From Clostridiaceae bacterium (GTDB lineage Bacteria; Bacillota; Clostridia; Tissierellales; Sporanaerobacteraceae), in contig JAHXQP010000017.1 in the NCBI GenBank assembly GCA_019391515.1, forward strand, positions 62,001 through 126,000: 64,000 nucleotides of DNA, written 5' to 3'. This document shows positions 27,624 to 36,982 of the stretch, piece after piece. The position numbers and the translations under genes were made by a program. The stretch's first letter is position 1. The number at the start of each line of letters is the position of its first letter. The notes below the pieces were generated by a model that saw nothing but the letters and a program-made list of their open reading frames with translations, was not told where the DNA came from and searched no databases.

Positions 27624-28343
27624 TTAATTTACCTCCTTTTTCCTAAACCATATAGTTGTTAAGATAGTTAACATAATAAAAATAATAACACTAATAATAG
27701 TATCTTTTACTATCATGTCTCCATTTAACAACGGACTATTGTTTGGTACTGGAAGACCATTGGGTAAAATATGGAGAACTGGACACATTAGTGCAGACAT
27801 TGTCCCATAAGGTGAAAATTTTAAAATTGAACTTGTTCCAAAAGATACTACCCCTATCATTGTCATAGATATATTAAAAAGAACAGTAACAAACATATTA
27901 AGTCGCACAGTTAAAAACAAACTAATTGGAATCTGGAATAATAATGTTAGTATCAATATAATTGTTGCAAGAATATTAGCTTTTAATGGAATAGTAGATT
28001 TATATATTAAACCAATACCTATAATCCCTATCATAAATATTAAACTAGTAAATATAAGTAAAATGCTAATATATATTATCTTCCCTAGCCATATAGAACC
28101 TTTATCTTGTGGATATAAAAGCAATCCTTTGTAATAAAGGCTCTTTTCCCTTGTGATTACTTGGGCAGAAATAATAGCTAACATTCCTGGAAGAAACATA
28201 ACATACCACCAGTTGTATGCCCCATTTTGACCTCCACCCCACAAAAGACATAACAAAAATGTAAGTAGTGGTGTTACTATAATAAATTTATTTGTTGATG
28301 TTCTTTTACTCTTTTGAAATTCTGCTTTAATTATATCTATCAT
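27624..28343 (-). CDS. Lantibiotic-immunity ABC permease, MutE/EpiE-like
   Basis: A 239-residue membrane protein with six predicted helices. The N-terminal IIKAEFQKSKRTSTNKFIIV and the segment GGQNGAYNWWYVMFLPGMLA resemble the MutE/EpiE/CprB family. The start codon shares a base with the stop of the ATPase gene (TAATG), which is typical of tight translational coupling. It works with the ATPase and the MutG-like permease. Confidence 0.86.
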   Translation of the reverse strand: MIDIIKAEFQKSKRTSTNKFIIVTPLLTFLLCLLWGGGQNGAYNWWYVMFLPGMLAIISAQVITREKSLYYKGLLLYPQDKGSIWLGKIIYISILLIFTSLIFMIGIIGIGLIYKSTIPLKANILATIILILTLLFQIPISLFLTVRLNMFVTVLFNISMTMIGVVSFGTSSILKFSPYGTMSALMCPVLHILPNGLPVPNNSPLLNGDMIVKDTIISVIIFIMLTILTTIWFRKKEVN

Positions 28344-29047
28344 TAGTTTTCACCTCTATTTCTTTCTACAATTTCCATAAATAACTTTTCAAGATTGTCT
28401 TCTTTTTTGATTTTCCCACTATATCCTATAACACCATTAGATATAATTCCTATTTCGTCAGCTACCTGTGCTACCTCTGATAAAATATGGCTAGATAGAA
28501 TAACTGTCATACCTTTAGAAGGAAAAGACCTAATCAATTCTCTTAAATCCTCAATACCGATTGGATCCAAACCATTGGTAGGTTCATCAAGAATAAGCAA
28601 TTTTGGATTATTGATAATAGCCATACCAAGTCCTAACCTTTGCTTCATTCCCATAGAAAAATTCTTCACTTTCTTTTTACCTGCTTTCTCAAGTCCTACA
28701 ATATTAAGGACTTCTTCAGCTCTCATCTTAGGAAGTCCATAAAGAGTACATGCAAGTTTTAAATTTTCCATTGCTGTTAAATTCGGATATATTGCAGGAT
28801 TTTCAATTAATGCTCCAATATTTTCTAAATCTTTCCTAGTCCATATATGATTGTCAAATAATATTTCTCCAGAAGATGGCTTCATAATTCCTGTAATCAT
28901 TTTTAATGTAGTAGATTTTCCTGCACCATTTGGCCCTAGTAAACCAAATACAGAATTTTTTCTAATAGATAAAGAAATATTATCTACAGCTACCTGATGT
29001 TTAAATTTTTTTGTTAATCCCTTTGTCTCTAAAATATATTCTGACAT
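28343..29047 (-). CDS. Lantibiotic-immunity ABC ATPase, NisF/CprA-like
   Basis: A 234-residue ATPase. Walker A is GPNGAGKST, the signature is NFSMGMKQRLG, and Walker B is LLILDEPTNGLD. The signature SMGMKQR instead of SGGQ and the glutamate-type Q-loop region IENPAIYPNLTA are typical of bacteriocin-protection ATPases. First gene of the five-gene operon (ATPase, two permeases, regulator, kinase). GGGGGA precedes the ATG. A 26-base element shared with the decayed Bce locus lies about 80 bases upstream. Confidence 0.92.
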   Translation of the reverse strand: MSEYILETKGLTKKFKHQVAVDNISLSIRKNSVFGLLGPNGAGKSTTLKMITGIMKPSSGEILFDNHIWTRKDLENIGALIENPAIYPNLTAMENLKLACTLYGLPKMRAEEVLNIVGLEKAGKKKVKNFSMGMKQRLGLGMAIINNPKLLILDEPTNGLDPIGIEDLRELIRSFPSKGMTVILSSHILSEVAQVADEIGIISNGVIGYSGKIKKEDNLEKLFMEIVERNRGEN

Positions 29048-29124
29048 GATAATTCCCCCTAATTATTCTCATATTAAAATTAACTTAATCTATAACTATA
29101 ATATAAAAGATAATTATAAGGATT

Positions 29125-29150
29125 TTATAAGGATTAATTTTTTTCATAAA
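29125..29150. repeat. 26-base exact repeat, copy 1 (upstream of the lantibiotic-immunity operon)
   Basis: The 26 bases 29125-29150 are identical to 44101-44126. The block begins TTATAAGGATTAA, runs through seven T and ends CATAAA. In this copy TTATAAGGATT also recurs partly at 29114-29124, giving a tandem direct repeat close to the promoter. A hairpin (29153-29187) follows on the far side. Confidence 0.8.
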
Positions 29151-29152
29151 AA

Positions 29153-29187
29153 AGGCCATATTTCTTAATTGTTAAAAATATGGTCTC
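29153..29187. terminator. Hairpin, possible terminator
   Basis: GGCCATATTT (29154-29163) pairs with AAATATGGTC after an 11-base loop. On the minus strand the stem is followed by a T-rich run. It could end transcription from the degenerate region or the methyltransferase gene. Confidence 0.45.
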
Positions 29188-29214
29188 ATAAATTCCTATA
29201 CAAATTTATATTTA

Positions 29215-29470
29215 TATGTTTATTACTTCAATTTCATTATCTTCAATCTTCATTTTATCTAAACAATATTTCATCTACTTCTAATATTTCTATGCTTTTT
29301 TCACATTTTTAAAATCATAAAATTCTCCAGCATGGACCTTAGCTTACTTTTCACTAATATATTTCATAGTTTCATTAAAAATATAATCATCTAATCCATT
29401 AAGCCCATCCATTTTATTTTGTAATCCTCTATAATTGTTCCATTTCTATCTAAAAACGTAACCTTAAAAT
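29215..29470 (-). pseudogene. Degenerate gene remnant of unknown family
   Basis: Minus-strand translation gives protein-like pieces in different frames, interrupted by stops: FKVTFLDRNGTIIEDY, then MDGLNGLDDYIFNETMKYIS and VHAGEFYDFKNVKK, then IEILEVDEILFR. The order and spacing suggest one former gene of about 85 codons or more with at least two frameshifts. No family was recognised. Confidence 0.4.
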
Positions 29471-29539
29471 ACTCCCCCTATAATCCTAAATTAAAATAAT
29501 CACAACAAATTTAAAACAGTAGAACCATGCCCTTGTATT

Positions 29540-30211
29540 TTATTTAAATGTAATAACGTCAAATACTTTGGAATGATATTCCTTTCCATTTAAATCATCA
29601 ATAATATATTTGTTTTTATAAATGCTAGTGCCATTAAATTTTTCCAATAATTTTTCTAATTCTTTTATATCGGTATAATGATGAGGTATTCCTTCTTCGC
29701 CTTCTCTGGAGCCAACAAAAGTGTTTTCTTCAATAGCTTCTCCTAATCCATATGACAGATCGTCCTTTGATAATATATCAAAGATTAAACATCCATTTGG
29801 CTTTAATACTCTGTGGATCTCCGATAGTCCTCTTTCAATTTCCGTAAGTCTTGCATGATGTAATACCAATACGCAAACGACAGTATCAAAAAAATCATCT
29901 TCAAATAAAATATTCTTAAAGTTAAAATTATGTATGCTAACATTAGATATCTTTTTTCTATAAAGCTTGTCCTTCAATATCTCCGTTGACTCTTTACAAA
30001 TATCAGAAGAGAATACTTCAAATCCATGTTGAGCAAAGAACAAAGAGTTTCTTCCCGTTCCACAACCTAAATCAAGTATCTTACTATAGTTTCTCTCTTT
30101 AAATATATCTATAGAACTTTTAATTATATAAGACAAAGATATTTGATATTCTCCATCTATTTTTTCTATAGTAAGTCTATGCTTATTCCAACTATTTTTT
30201 GCATTATTCAA
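29540..30211 (-). CDS. Class I SAM-dependent methyltransferase
   Basis: A 223-residue methyltransferase. The SAM-binding motif I is ILDLGCGTGRNSLFFAQHG, motif II lies near FSSDIC, and VVCVLVLHHA is the motif IV region, followed by EIHRVLKPNGCLIFDIL. The start is TTG 30211 with GGGGTGA upstream; the open frame to 30241 lacks support. It is a single gene with no terminator seen nearby. The substrate is unknown; many such small enzymes act on small molecules. Confidence 0.87.
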   Translation of the reverse strand: MNNAKNSWNKHRLTIEKIDGEYQISLSYIIKSSIDIFKERNYSKILDLGCGTGRNSLFFAQHGFEVFSSDICKESTEILKDKLYRKKISNVSIHNFNFKNILFEDDFFDTVVCVLVLHHARLTEIERGLSEIHRVLKPNGCLIFDILSKDDLSYGLGEAIEENTFVGSREGEEGIPHHYTDIKELEKLLEKFNGTSIYKNKYIIDDLNGKEYHSKVFDVITFK

Positions 30212-30439
30212 AACAATCACCCCTACTCTATAACATACCATCCTAAATCAGAGTAATCACAACAGGAGAAACATCCCCTTGTGTTTACAAATTGATTATA
30301 TCAAAATTTTCACACAATAGGTGAATCTATTCTCTAATTTTAAATATCTAAATATCTGAATAGCATAGAACTATCAAAACGTGATATAATTGGACTATGT
30401 TATTTCAAAATCAATACGGATTAAGGAGTAGATATTTAT

Positions 30440-31105
30440 ATGAACAAATATAAGGGAATTATCTTTGATTTAGATGGGACTTTGCTAAATACCATTGAAG
30501 ACATAAGTGATAGCATGAATGAAGTTCTTGAAGCATTCAATTTGAATACTTATTCTTATGAAGAGTATAAACATAAAATAGGAGGAGGCTTTAGAAATCT
30601 AATATTGAATAGCTTCCCAGAAGGAACTGATGAGAATACAATTGGTAGAGCCTTAGGGATGTTGCTTAAAATTTATTCTGAAAAATACATCAATAAAACT
30701 CAACCATATGATGGGATTAACAAACTATTGAATCTACTAGTTGAAAGAAATATAAAATTAGGAGTCAATTCAAATAAGAAAGATGAATATACTAAAAATT
30801 TAGTTTATAAATTTTTTGATAGTATACCTTTTATAGATGTTTATGGACAAAGAGAAAATGTCCAAATCAAACCCGATCCTACTACAGCATTAGAAATTGC
30901 TGAAAACATGAACCTTAAACCAGAAGAAATATTATTCATAGGTGATTCAAAGACGGATATTTTAACAGCAAAAAATGCCCATATGGATAGTGTGGGAGTT
31001 CTTTGGGGTTTTAGAAGTCGTGAAGAATTATCTAAACATGGTGCAAAATATATAGTTTCAGATTGGAAAGAGATATTAGATATAGAAGGATATAATGAAA
31101 AATAA
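30440..31105 (+). CDS. HAD-superfamily phosphatase, phosphoglycolate phosphatase-like
   Basis: A 221-residue HAD hydrolase. Motif I is IFDLDGTLLNTIEDI, with a helical cap domain following. Motif II is in LGVNSNKKDEYT and motif IV in FIGDSKTDILTAKNA. It resembles Gph-type enzymes. GGAG precedes ATG 30440. Its end overlaps the radical SAM gene by 11 bases, so the two are co-translated and may share a pathway. The physiological substrate is unknown. Confidence 0.87.
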   Translation: MNKYKGIIFDLDGTLLNTIEDISDSMNEVLEAFNLNTYSYEEYKHKIGGGFRNLILNSFPEGTDENTIGRALGMLLKIYSEKYINKTQPYDGINKLLNLLVERNIKLGVNSNKKDEYTKNLVYKFFDSIPFIDVYGQRENVQIKPDPTTALEIAENMNLKPEEILFIGDSKTDILTAKNAHMDSVGVLWGFRSREELSKHGAKYIVSDWKEILDIEGYNEK

Positions 31106-32228
31106 AAGCAAAAAAGGGGATATAATAGCTATGGATAACAATGAACTTACTCTATATATTAACAAAGCAATTGGTAATATCGTTTCGGATGTTTTTGTCA
31201 ACACTTTAAATAATCCAAAAGAAAGTACATTCCTTATAAAATATGGGAAACAGAGCAAGGAATCCATGAAAAGAAGGGTTAAATACGAGGAAAAAGGGCA
31301 GCATATTCCTGCGTTTTTAATTTCCAGCATCACTAATTCTTGCAATTTATTCTGTAAGGGATGTTATGCAAGAAGCAATGGTATCTGTAATGAAAAAAAT
31401 CAAAAACAAATGCTTACCGATAAGCAATGGGAAGATATTTTTAGACAGGCTTCTGAATTGGGGATAGGATTCAATTTGCTTGCAGGTGGAGAACCCCTTA
31501 TTCGGAAAGATGTAATACAAAAAGCAGCAGCTTTCCAAGATATAGTTTTCCCCATATTTACAAATGGCACTCTAATAGATGATGAATATTGTGAGCTCTT
31601 TGATAAAAATCGAAATCTTGTTCCAGTATTGAGTATAGAAGGATTGCAGGAAACCACAGATTCTCGAAGAGGAGAAGGAATATATCTTCAATTATTAGAT
31701 AAAATGAAAATGCTCCAACAGCATAAAATATTATTTGGTGTTTCTATCACAGTAACGAGGGATAACATCCTTGAGGTAAGCAATATTAACTTTATGAGAC
31801 AATTGGAATCTTTGGGATGTCGATTGGTATTTTTTATTGAATATGTCCCAATAGATAAGTCTACGATGAGCTTGGCATTTTCTGATATAGAACGACATAA
31901 TTTGGAGAACCGTCAGCAGATATTAAGAGCCGAAATTCCATCTATACTATTTCTATCGTTTCCTGGGGATGAAAAAAGTATGGGAGGCTGTTTAGCCGCT
32001 GGCAGAGGATTTTTTCACATTAATCCATATGGAGAAGCGGAGGCTTGCCCATTTTCACCATACTCTGATCGAAATCTCCAGACTTCTACGCTATTAGAAG
32101 TTTTACAATCTCCTTTTTTTAAAAAACTTCAAAAAGACCGTTTAGTTGGTGGAGAGCATATTGGAGGTTGTGCTCTATTTGAAAAGCAATCTACTGTAGA
32201 AAATATTTTGAAATTAGTAAAAGGATAG
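31095..32228 (+). CDS. Radical SAM protein with C-terminal Cys region
   Basis: A 377-residue radical SAM enzyme. The cluster motif CNLFCKGCYARSN (CxxxCxxC) is near residue 88. GGEPLIRKD is the SAM-binding GGE motif, and FPIFTNGTLID follows. C-terminal cysteines in GGCLAAGRGFFHINPYGEAE, EACPFSPY and GGCALFE suggest one auxiliary cluster of SPASM-like type. The N-terminal 75 residues precede the barrel and may recognise a partner. GAAGGA lies before ATG 31095. It is coupled to a HAD phosphatase. No precursor peptide was found next to it. Confidence 0.88.
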   Translation: MKNKSKKGDIIAMDNNELTLYINKAIGNIVSDVFVNTLNNPKESTFLIKYGKQSKESMKRRVKYEEKGQHIPAFLISSITNSCNLFCKGCYARSNGICNEKNQKQMLTDKQWEDIFRQASELGIGFNLLAGGEPLIRKDVIQKAAAFQDIVFPIFTNGTLIDDEYCELFDKNRNLVPVLSIEGLQETTDSRRGEGIYLQLLDKMKMLQQHKILFGVSITVTRDNILEVSNINFMRQLESLGCRLVFFIEYVPIDKSTMSLAFSDIERHNLENRQQILRAEIPSILFLSFPGDEKSMGGCLAAGRGFFHINPYGEAEACPFSPYSDRNLQTSTLLEVLQSPFFKKLQKDRLVGGEHIGGCALFEKQSTVENILKLVKG

Positions 32229-32242
32229 AATTTATCTCTTTT

Positions 32243-32622
32243 CTATTCTTTTACTTCCCAATCTTGAACTGGAATCCAATTCATTATAGACTGGTTATCT
32301 TCTACACTTACCGTTCCAACTAAAACATCATAAATATTATCTCCATATTCTATATAATGTTTAAGTATCTCTCTTGTCATTGTAGACAACTCTCTTTCAA
32401 ATAATTCTTCTTTATTTATCCAAAACAGTTCTCCTTCATCTGTTTGAATTACATTTCTTATCTCTGAATAAGCAAAATAAATATATTGAATTCTTATCTC
32501 ATCTTTTAATCTTCTTAGTACGATATACTTCAACTTTAAATTTTCTAAGTCTTCTTCTTTTATCACCATCTCTTCAAATATTTCACGTAAACATGTTCAC
32601 CAGTCCAATGATTATTGAACAT
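32243..32622 (-). pseudogene. Nudix hydrolase with a damaged Nudix box
   Basis: The 3' part (32243-32569) encodes the C-terminal half of a Nudix protein: VLRRLKDEIRIQYIYFAY and ELFWINKEELF. Just upstream the frame reads CLREIFEEM, the second half of a Nudix box (REXXEE). A good start context (GGGAGAATCTAA then ATG 32622) begins a different frame, FNNHWTGEHV. The first half of the box (GxxxxxE) is missing. A small deletion plus frameshift has therefore removed part of the active site. Confidence 0.72.
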
Positions 32623-32638
32623 TTAGATTCTCCCTTAA

Positions 32639-33181
32639 TTATTTATTTAAGCAATACTCCAATTGACAATCACACGGCTCTTCTTCTACCAATTTAGAAT
32701 TATATTCCACTGTCTCCACACACCCAACAATTTTATAAAAAGCCTGTGTCTCTTCAGATGAATGGGCGGATATATAAAGTTTTTGTGCGCCCATTTCTTT
32801 TGCCTTTTTACATATGAGAAAAAATAGCTTTTTTCCTATGCCCATACCGCGCTTCTCATAAGATATATGAAGGCTTGAAAGTTGTAGATACTCTTTTTTA
32901 GAGCCAAAAATTTCATTTTCTATAGACGCAAATCCAACAAGTACATAATTATCAAAGGCACCAAACACTGCGCCACCTGTATCTATGGTGTTTTGTAAGC
33001 ATTTAACCAAATACTCATATTCTTCTAAACTCCAATGCTCAGTAAAAGAAATTTCTTTCAATAACCACTCTCTATCTTCTTTACGCCAACATTTCTTTAC
33101 ATCCTGATAGCGATTAAAACTTTTAAATAATTTTAAGTTTATTTCCGCTCGTTCTAATTGCCTATATATAATATTTTCCAA
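32639..33181 (-). CDS. GNAT-family acetyltransferase
   Basis: About 180 residues. The acetyl-CoA binding motif is in LSSLHISYEKRGMGIGKKLF (RGxGxG/A pattern), followed by AKEMGAQKLYISAHSSEETQ and the FYKIVGCVE motif. The start is taken as TTG 33181 with GGAGTGGGGG upstream; GTG 33196 is too close to that site. It lies beside the Nudix remnant and is transcribed in the same direction. The acceptor is unknown; drugs, polyamines and amino acids are common for this family. Confidence 0.82.
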   Translation of the reverse strand: MENIIYRQLERAEINLKLFKSFNRYQDVKKCWRKEDREWLLKEISFTEHWSLEEYEYLVKCLQNTIDTGGAVFGAFDNYVLVGFASIENEIFGSKKEYLQLSSLHISYEKRGMGIGKKLFFLICKKAKEMGAQKLYISAHSSEETQAFYKIVGCVETVEYNSKLVEEEPCDCQLEYCLNK

Positions 33182-33196
33182 TGGATATACCCCCAC

Positions 33197-33562
33197 TCCT
33201 AGTAAATAGTTAATAATCTATCTGGATTTTATAAATTCAGTCAAATAATAAACCAGTCCTAATTAGTTTTATATTGCAAAAGAATATCTCAACTATAATA
33301 TATAAATTTATCATATCAAAATTTTCGCACAACGTACACTCTTTTGAAAACTTTTCTTAATCTACCACCTTATATTCTCTATAAATAATACGGAACGACA
33401 TAAGGGCCGTTCCGTACTAAGTATTTTTAATGGCTTGTTTTCTTAACTTTCATAGCGAATTGAATTTAGAAAATCCTTTATGATGTAAGTTTCTTCTCTT
33501 ATACTATACCTTATCCTTATTCATCTCCAATTTATTAATAGAATCATCTTAATCTATTCTTA
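33197..33562. other. Intergenic stretch without a gene
   Basis: No coding frame with a credible start was seen. The only structure is a hairpin: TACGGAACG (33389-33397) pairs with CGTTCCGTA (33408-33416) around a 10-base loop. Its GC-rich stem stands out from the AT-rich surroundings. It has no T tract on either strand directly after the stem, so it may be a repeat or regulatory stem rather than a terminator. Confidence 0.5.
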
Positions 33563-34318
33563 CTAAACATTGGTTTCTTTTTTAAGTCTCCACATTGCTA
33601 ATGCATAGCTACCACAACACATCAATACAAATAATAATATTATAGGTAATACCTCACTAAACACTATCTTCTCTCTAAATATCAAACTACGCAGAGCATT
33701 TATAACATGGGTAAATGGATTAAGTTTCACGGCTACTGCCAGCCCTCCGGACAGATTTTCAGGAGGAAAAAGAGCTGAGCTCAAGAAAAAAATAGGTAAT
33801 ACAATCGCTGTCATAACTGTTTCATAAACCACTTCATTTGGTAAACAAAGACTAATTGCGTAGGCAAGGCCAGATAAGAAAAATGCTAATAAAAAAATCA
33901 ATATAGCTATAAATACAATACCTAGAATACCAGAGTTTATATTAACTGAAAATAAAATGCTTACTACATACAGGATTGTGACTTCAAAAAATGATACTAA
34001 TATAGATTCTAACATTTGTGCAAAAACAATAGAACTACGGCTTACTGGTGAAATCAAAATGCGATAAAAACTTCCATTGGATTTCATAAGAAAATTCATG
34101 ATTCCGCCACTAGTACAAGACGAAAATGTTACTAGAAACATAACACCTGGAAGTATAAAAGCAGTATAATTTGTAATACCAGTATCTTTCATTGTTGATC
34201 CTGCAACTGCACTATATAAAACCAACCATAATAAAGGTTGCAATATTGTAATAATAATCGTGAACTTATTTTCAAATCTCCATTTTATATTTCTCCACAA
34301 AATATTCATCATAAGCAT
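33563..34318 (-). CDS. ABC-2 type permease, DrrB-like
   Basis: A 251-residue permease with six predicted helices. The N-terminal RNIKWRFENKFTIIITILQPLLWLVLY and the central FILPGVMFLVTFSSCTSGG are typical of the daunorubicin-resistance DrrB family. FPPENLSGGLAVAVKLNPFTHVINALR is the usual C-terminal motif. Its start overlaps the ATPase end by 47 bases, so an internal start is possible. It ends the AraC-GyrI-ABC operon and should export a drug-like molecule. Confidence 0.87.
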   Translation of the reverse strand: MLMMNILWRNIKWRFENKFTIIITILQPLLWLVLYSAVAGSTMKDTGITNYTAFILPGVMFLVTFSSCTSGGIMNFLMKSNGSFYRILISPVSRSSIVFAQMLESILVSFFEVTILYVVSILFSVNINSGILGIVFIAILIFLLAFFLSGLAYAISLCLPNEVVYETVMTAIVLPIFFLSSALFPPENLSGGLAVAVKLNPFTHVINALRSLIFREKIVFSEVLPIILLFVLMCCGSYALAMWRLKKETNV

Positions 34319-35267
34319 CTCCCCCTCTATTTTCTTCTGAACCAGTTAATGCCAAGAATACATCTTCCAAACTAGGTTCTACGATTTCAATTGCGTAAAA
34401 TGCCACATGATGTTCCAGAAGCCATTTGTTTACCATTGTAAAGGAAGCCCTGCTGTCATCTACACCCAATGCAACAGAATTGTCCCGTACATCAGCAAAT
34501 TTAGTAATTTCTATATTTTCAAGAATGCCTTTGTATTTTTTTGCTTCACCAGTACTAGAAAATGCAATGCAAAGCATATTTTGTTTAATATAACCTCTTA
34601 AACTTTTAAGTGTTCCTTGAACCACCTCTTTCCCATCTTTCATGATACATATGGTATCACTTAATCTATCGGCTTCTTCAAGATAATGGGTTGTAAGAAA
34701 AATAGTTGTCCCATATTCATCCCTAATTTTCAACAACATTTCCCACATAGCTTTTCGCGACATGGCATCCATTCCCACTGTAGGTTCATCCAAAAATAAA
34801 ATCTTAGGCATCGATACCATGTTCATGGCAATATCCAACCTACGTTTTACTCCACCTGAATAGGACGCTATAGGATATTTCAAATATCTTGAAAGCTCAA
34901 AAATATCAATTAGAGAATTAATTCTTATCTTTGCTACTTTAGGATCTACCTTGTACAACCTACTTTGGAACATCATATTCTCCATAAGGGACAAATGTTC
35001 GTCAATGGAAATATGTTGAGCAACACAGGCAATCTGTGTACGAACCCAGGCAGGTTCTTTACATATATCCTTGCCTAGCATAGTTACATTACCAGATGTA
35101 GGTTTATAAAAAGTTGTAAGAATATTGATCAAAGAAGACTTTCCTGCACCATTGGGTCCTAGAAGAGAAAAAATTTCTCCCTTGTTTACTTCCAAATTTA
35201 AATTATCCAAGGCTCTAACACCATTCTTATATTGTTTAACCAATTCATGAGTTTCAATTGCCAGCAT
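34272..35267 (-). CDS. ABC ATPase, DrrA-like
   Basis: A 331-residue ATPase with the extra C-terminal domain of the DrrA subfamily. Walker A is GPNGAGKSS, the signature is SYSGGVKRRLDIA, and Walker B is ILFLDEPTVGMD. The C-terminal region (about 230-320) ends with EPSLEDVFLALTG, the hallmark of drug-exporting ATPases of this kind. It starts 1 base after the GyrI-like gene stop. It powers the permease encoded next. Confidence 0.92.
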   Translation of the reverse strand: MLAIETHELVKQYKNGVRALDNLNLEVNKGEIFSLLGPNGAGKSSLINILTTFYKPTSGNVTMLGKDICKEPAWVRTQIACVAQHISIDEHLSLMENMMFQSRLYKVDPKVAKIRINSLIDIFELSRYLKYPIASYSGGVKRRLDIAMNMVSMPKILFLDEPTVGMDAMSRKAMWEMLLKIRDEYGTTIFLTTHYLEEADRLSDTICIMKDGKEVVQGTLKSLRGYIKQNMLCIAFSSTGEAKKYKGILENIEITKFADVRDNSVALGVDDSRASFTMVNKWLLEHHVAFYAIEIVEPSLEDVFLALTGSEENRGGDAYDEYFVEKYKMEI

Positions 35268-35268
35268 T

Positions 35269-35727
35269 TTATTCCTCCTCTTTTATTGGAAACAAAATTT
35301 CTGTAATATACTTATTAGGATTGCCTTTTAAAAACATCCCTGGTCCTTTTATGAAGACTTCTCGAAATGGTAGTTGTAATATCAAATTATGTTCTTCTGC
35401 GTATTGCTCAATAGCTACATATGCACTCTGCATCATTTCATAAGGACCTATATGTGTAGCACAAATTGCTTTGATACGCGAAATTTCCTTTACTTCAATA
35501 CCACTTACTGTCGGTATTTCAGCAGTAGGAACACACAGTTCCAATTCACCGATTTTAGTTTGAGGATCTATAGCATAGTAGTTGAAAAAAGGCACACCAT
35601 TTGCTTTACCTCCAATGGACTTAAATACATTTGGAAATACTTTATTTGCCTCGGTAACAATACCTTTATATTGCATAAATGCCACCCTTATAGGCTCAAT
35701 TTCTCTAATTTCAATTTTATAATTCAC
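35269..35727 (-). CDS. GyrI-like small-molecule binding protein
   Basis: A 152-residue GyrI-like (SHS2/BacA effector) domain on its own. Visible features are [20 protein letters not shown] and [13 protein letters not shown] plus the terminal [10 protein letters not shown]. The start is GTG 35727 with GGAGG 7 bases upstream; the frame extends to 35766 but overlaps the AraC gene. The AraC gene upstream carries a second copy of the same kind of domain. Such proteins bind lipophilic or cationic drugs, and some hydrolyse them. It probably binds the substrate of the adjacent exporter. Confidence 0.85.
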   Translation of the reverse strand: MNYKIEIREIEPIRVAFMQYKGIVTEANKVFPNVFKSIGGKANGVPFFNYYAIDPQTKIGELELCVPTAEIPTVSGIEVKEISRIKAICATHIGPYEMMQSAYVAIEQYAEEHNLILQLPFREVFIKGPGMFLKGNPNKYITEILFPIKEEE

Positions 35728-35729
35728 TT

Positions 35730-36599
35730 CTATTCCTCCTTGTTTTCTTTTTTTATTGCAATCCAAACTTCCGAATATCCACTTTTTAAGTTTGGATCGC
35801 TAATAGGATAAACTTCTACATCTGGTAACTCAGCATATTCATATCCAGAAAAGGGAAGCCATTCTGTAAGAAATCGTTTGAAAATTGTTTGAATGGATTC
35901 TTGAAAATGCCCATGACAGTCAAATATAACCCATGTAGCTGCTGGTATGTTAAATTCCATCATTCCCTCTAGTACAGGTTTATCCGTAGCTACTGCTATA
36001 TAATAATAGATTTCTTTTGGACTTTTATAAGCAGTAACACCTAAAATACCTTGGGGATCTTGATTAGCTAATTTACAAACTTCTGAATATAAATTTCCTT
36101 CTAAGATTTTATCCCAGAATTTAGGAACAATCTGGAAATTTTCTTCTTGATTCTCCTGTAATGGGACTCTAACTCCAACAATTCTTATGGCATCTTTTGT
36201 TTCGATTCGATATTTCATACTCTCACCTCCAGTCACTTTAATAGAAAAGCTAATACGTGGATAAGCTTTTAATGAGGTTCCTGACTTTCGAGCAGCAGTC
36301 GGAGGAACACCATGAACATTTTTAAATGCACGATTAAATGATGTGGGAGATTCATAACCGTATTTTAAACCAACATTCATTACTTTTGCATCACTTGTCT
36401 GCAAATCAAAAGCTGCTACTGTCATACGTCTACGGCGTATATATTCAGATAATGGAATACCTACAACATAAGAAAACATACGCTGAAAATAATATGTAGA
36501 GCAACAGGCTATCCTAGCCGCTTCTTCATAAGAAATATTGCCAGTCAAATTATCCTCTATATAATCAATTGCTTTGCTTAACTTCTTTAACCATTCCAT
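35730..36599 (-). CDS. AraC-family regulator with GyrI-like effector domain
   Basis: A 289-residue regulator with an N-terminal AraC DNA-binding domain (two helix-turn-helix units: [19 protein letters not shown] and [20 protein letters not shown]) and a C-terminal GyrI-like drug-binding domain from about residue 125. This is the Rob/MarA-effector or TipAS-like layout. First gene of an operon with a free GyrI-like protein and a DrrAB-type exporter. It most likely activates the operon when it binds a drug. Confidence 0.92.
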   Translation of the reverse strand: MEWLKKLSKAIDYIEDNLTGNISYEEAARIACCSTYYFQRMFSYVVGIPLSEYIRRRRMTVAAFDLQTSDAKVMNVGLKYGYESPTSFNRAFKNVHGVPPTAARKSGTSLKAYPRISFSIKVTGGESMKYRIETKDAIRIVGVRVPLQENQEENFQIVPKFWDKILEGNLYSEVCKLANQDPQGILGVTAYKSPKEIYYYIAVATDKPVLEGMMEFNIPAATWVIFDCHGHFQESIQTIFKRFLTEWLPFSGYEYAELPDVEVYPISDPNLKSGYSEVWIAIKKENKEE

Positions 36600-36604
36600 C
36601 TATT

Positions 36605-36982
36605 TACCTCCTTGATTGAAAGTTTAGCATAATATAAAATATATATCCTCTCTTTTATTGCTCAGATTTGTAAATTTATTTTTATTAAATATTTTCTTAA
36701 AAACAGGAAAATAGAACTCAGTGTCTTATAAAAAATAAAGTTATTAACTTATTTTGACCATATAAAAATAAAGGCACCAAGATTTTTTATCTCAATGCCT
36801 TTATAATTTAAAATAATATAAAATTTGCCATTAATACCTCTCCCTATTATACTACTATTAAATTTAATCAGTTTGTTCTTTCTAATTGACAAACTTACCC
36901 CTACAAAAACATGTTATTTCCCTACATTTGTATAACAATATTATCTCATATTTAGTACATTTTAACGAGATTTCATCAAACA
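36605..36982. other. Intergenic stretch with one terminator
   Basis: Very AT-rich, with no coding frame supported. It contains the terminator at 36768-36804 and presumably the AraC promoter next to 36600-36700. Nothing else was recognised. Confidence 0.5.
36755..36804 (-). terminator. Terminator after the second ABC/two-component operon
   Basis: ATAAAGGCA (36768-36776) pairs with TGCCTTTAT (36796-36804). On the minus strand the stem is followed by a T-rich tract (TTTATTTTTAT). It lies about 180 bases beyond the last permease gene. Confidence 0.65.

Noticed and set aside
31076-31657. Minus-strand ORFs opposite the radical SAM gene
   Set aside because: Antisense shadows. The plus strand carries conserved motifs.
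35389-35811. 140-codon plus-strand ORF opposite the GyrI and AraC genes
   Set aside because: No ribosome site. The minus-strand genes are well conserved.
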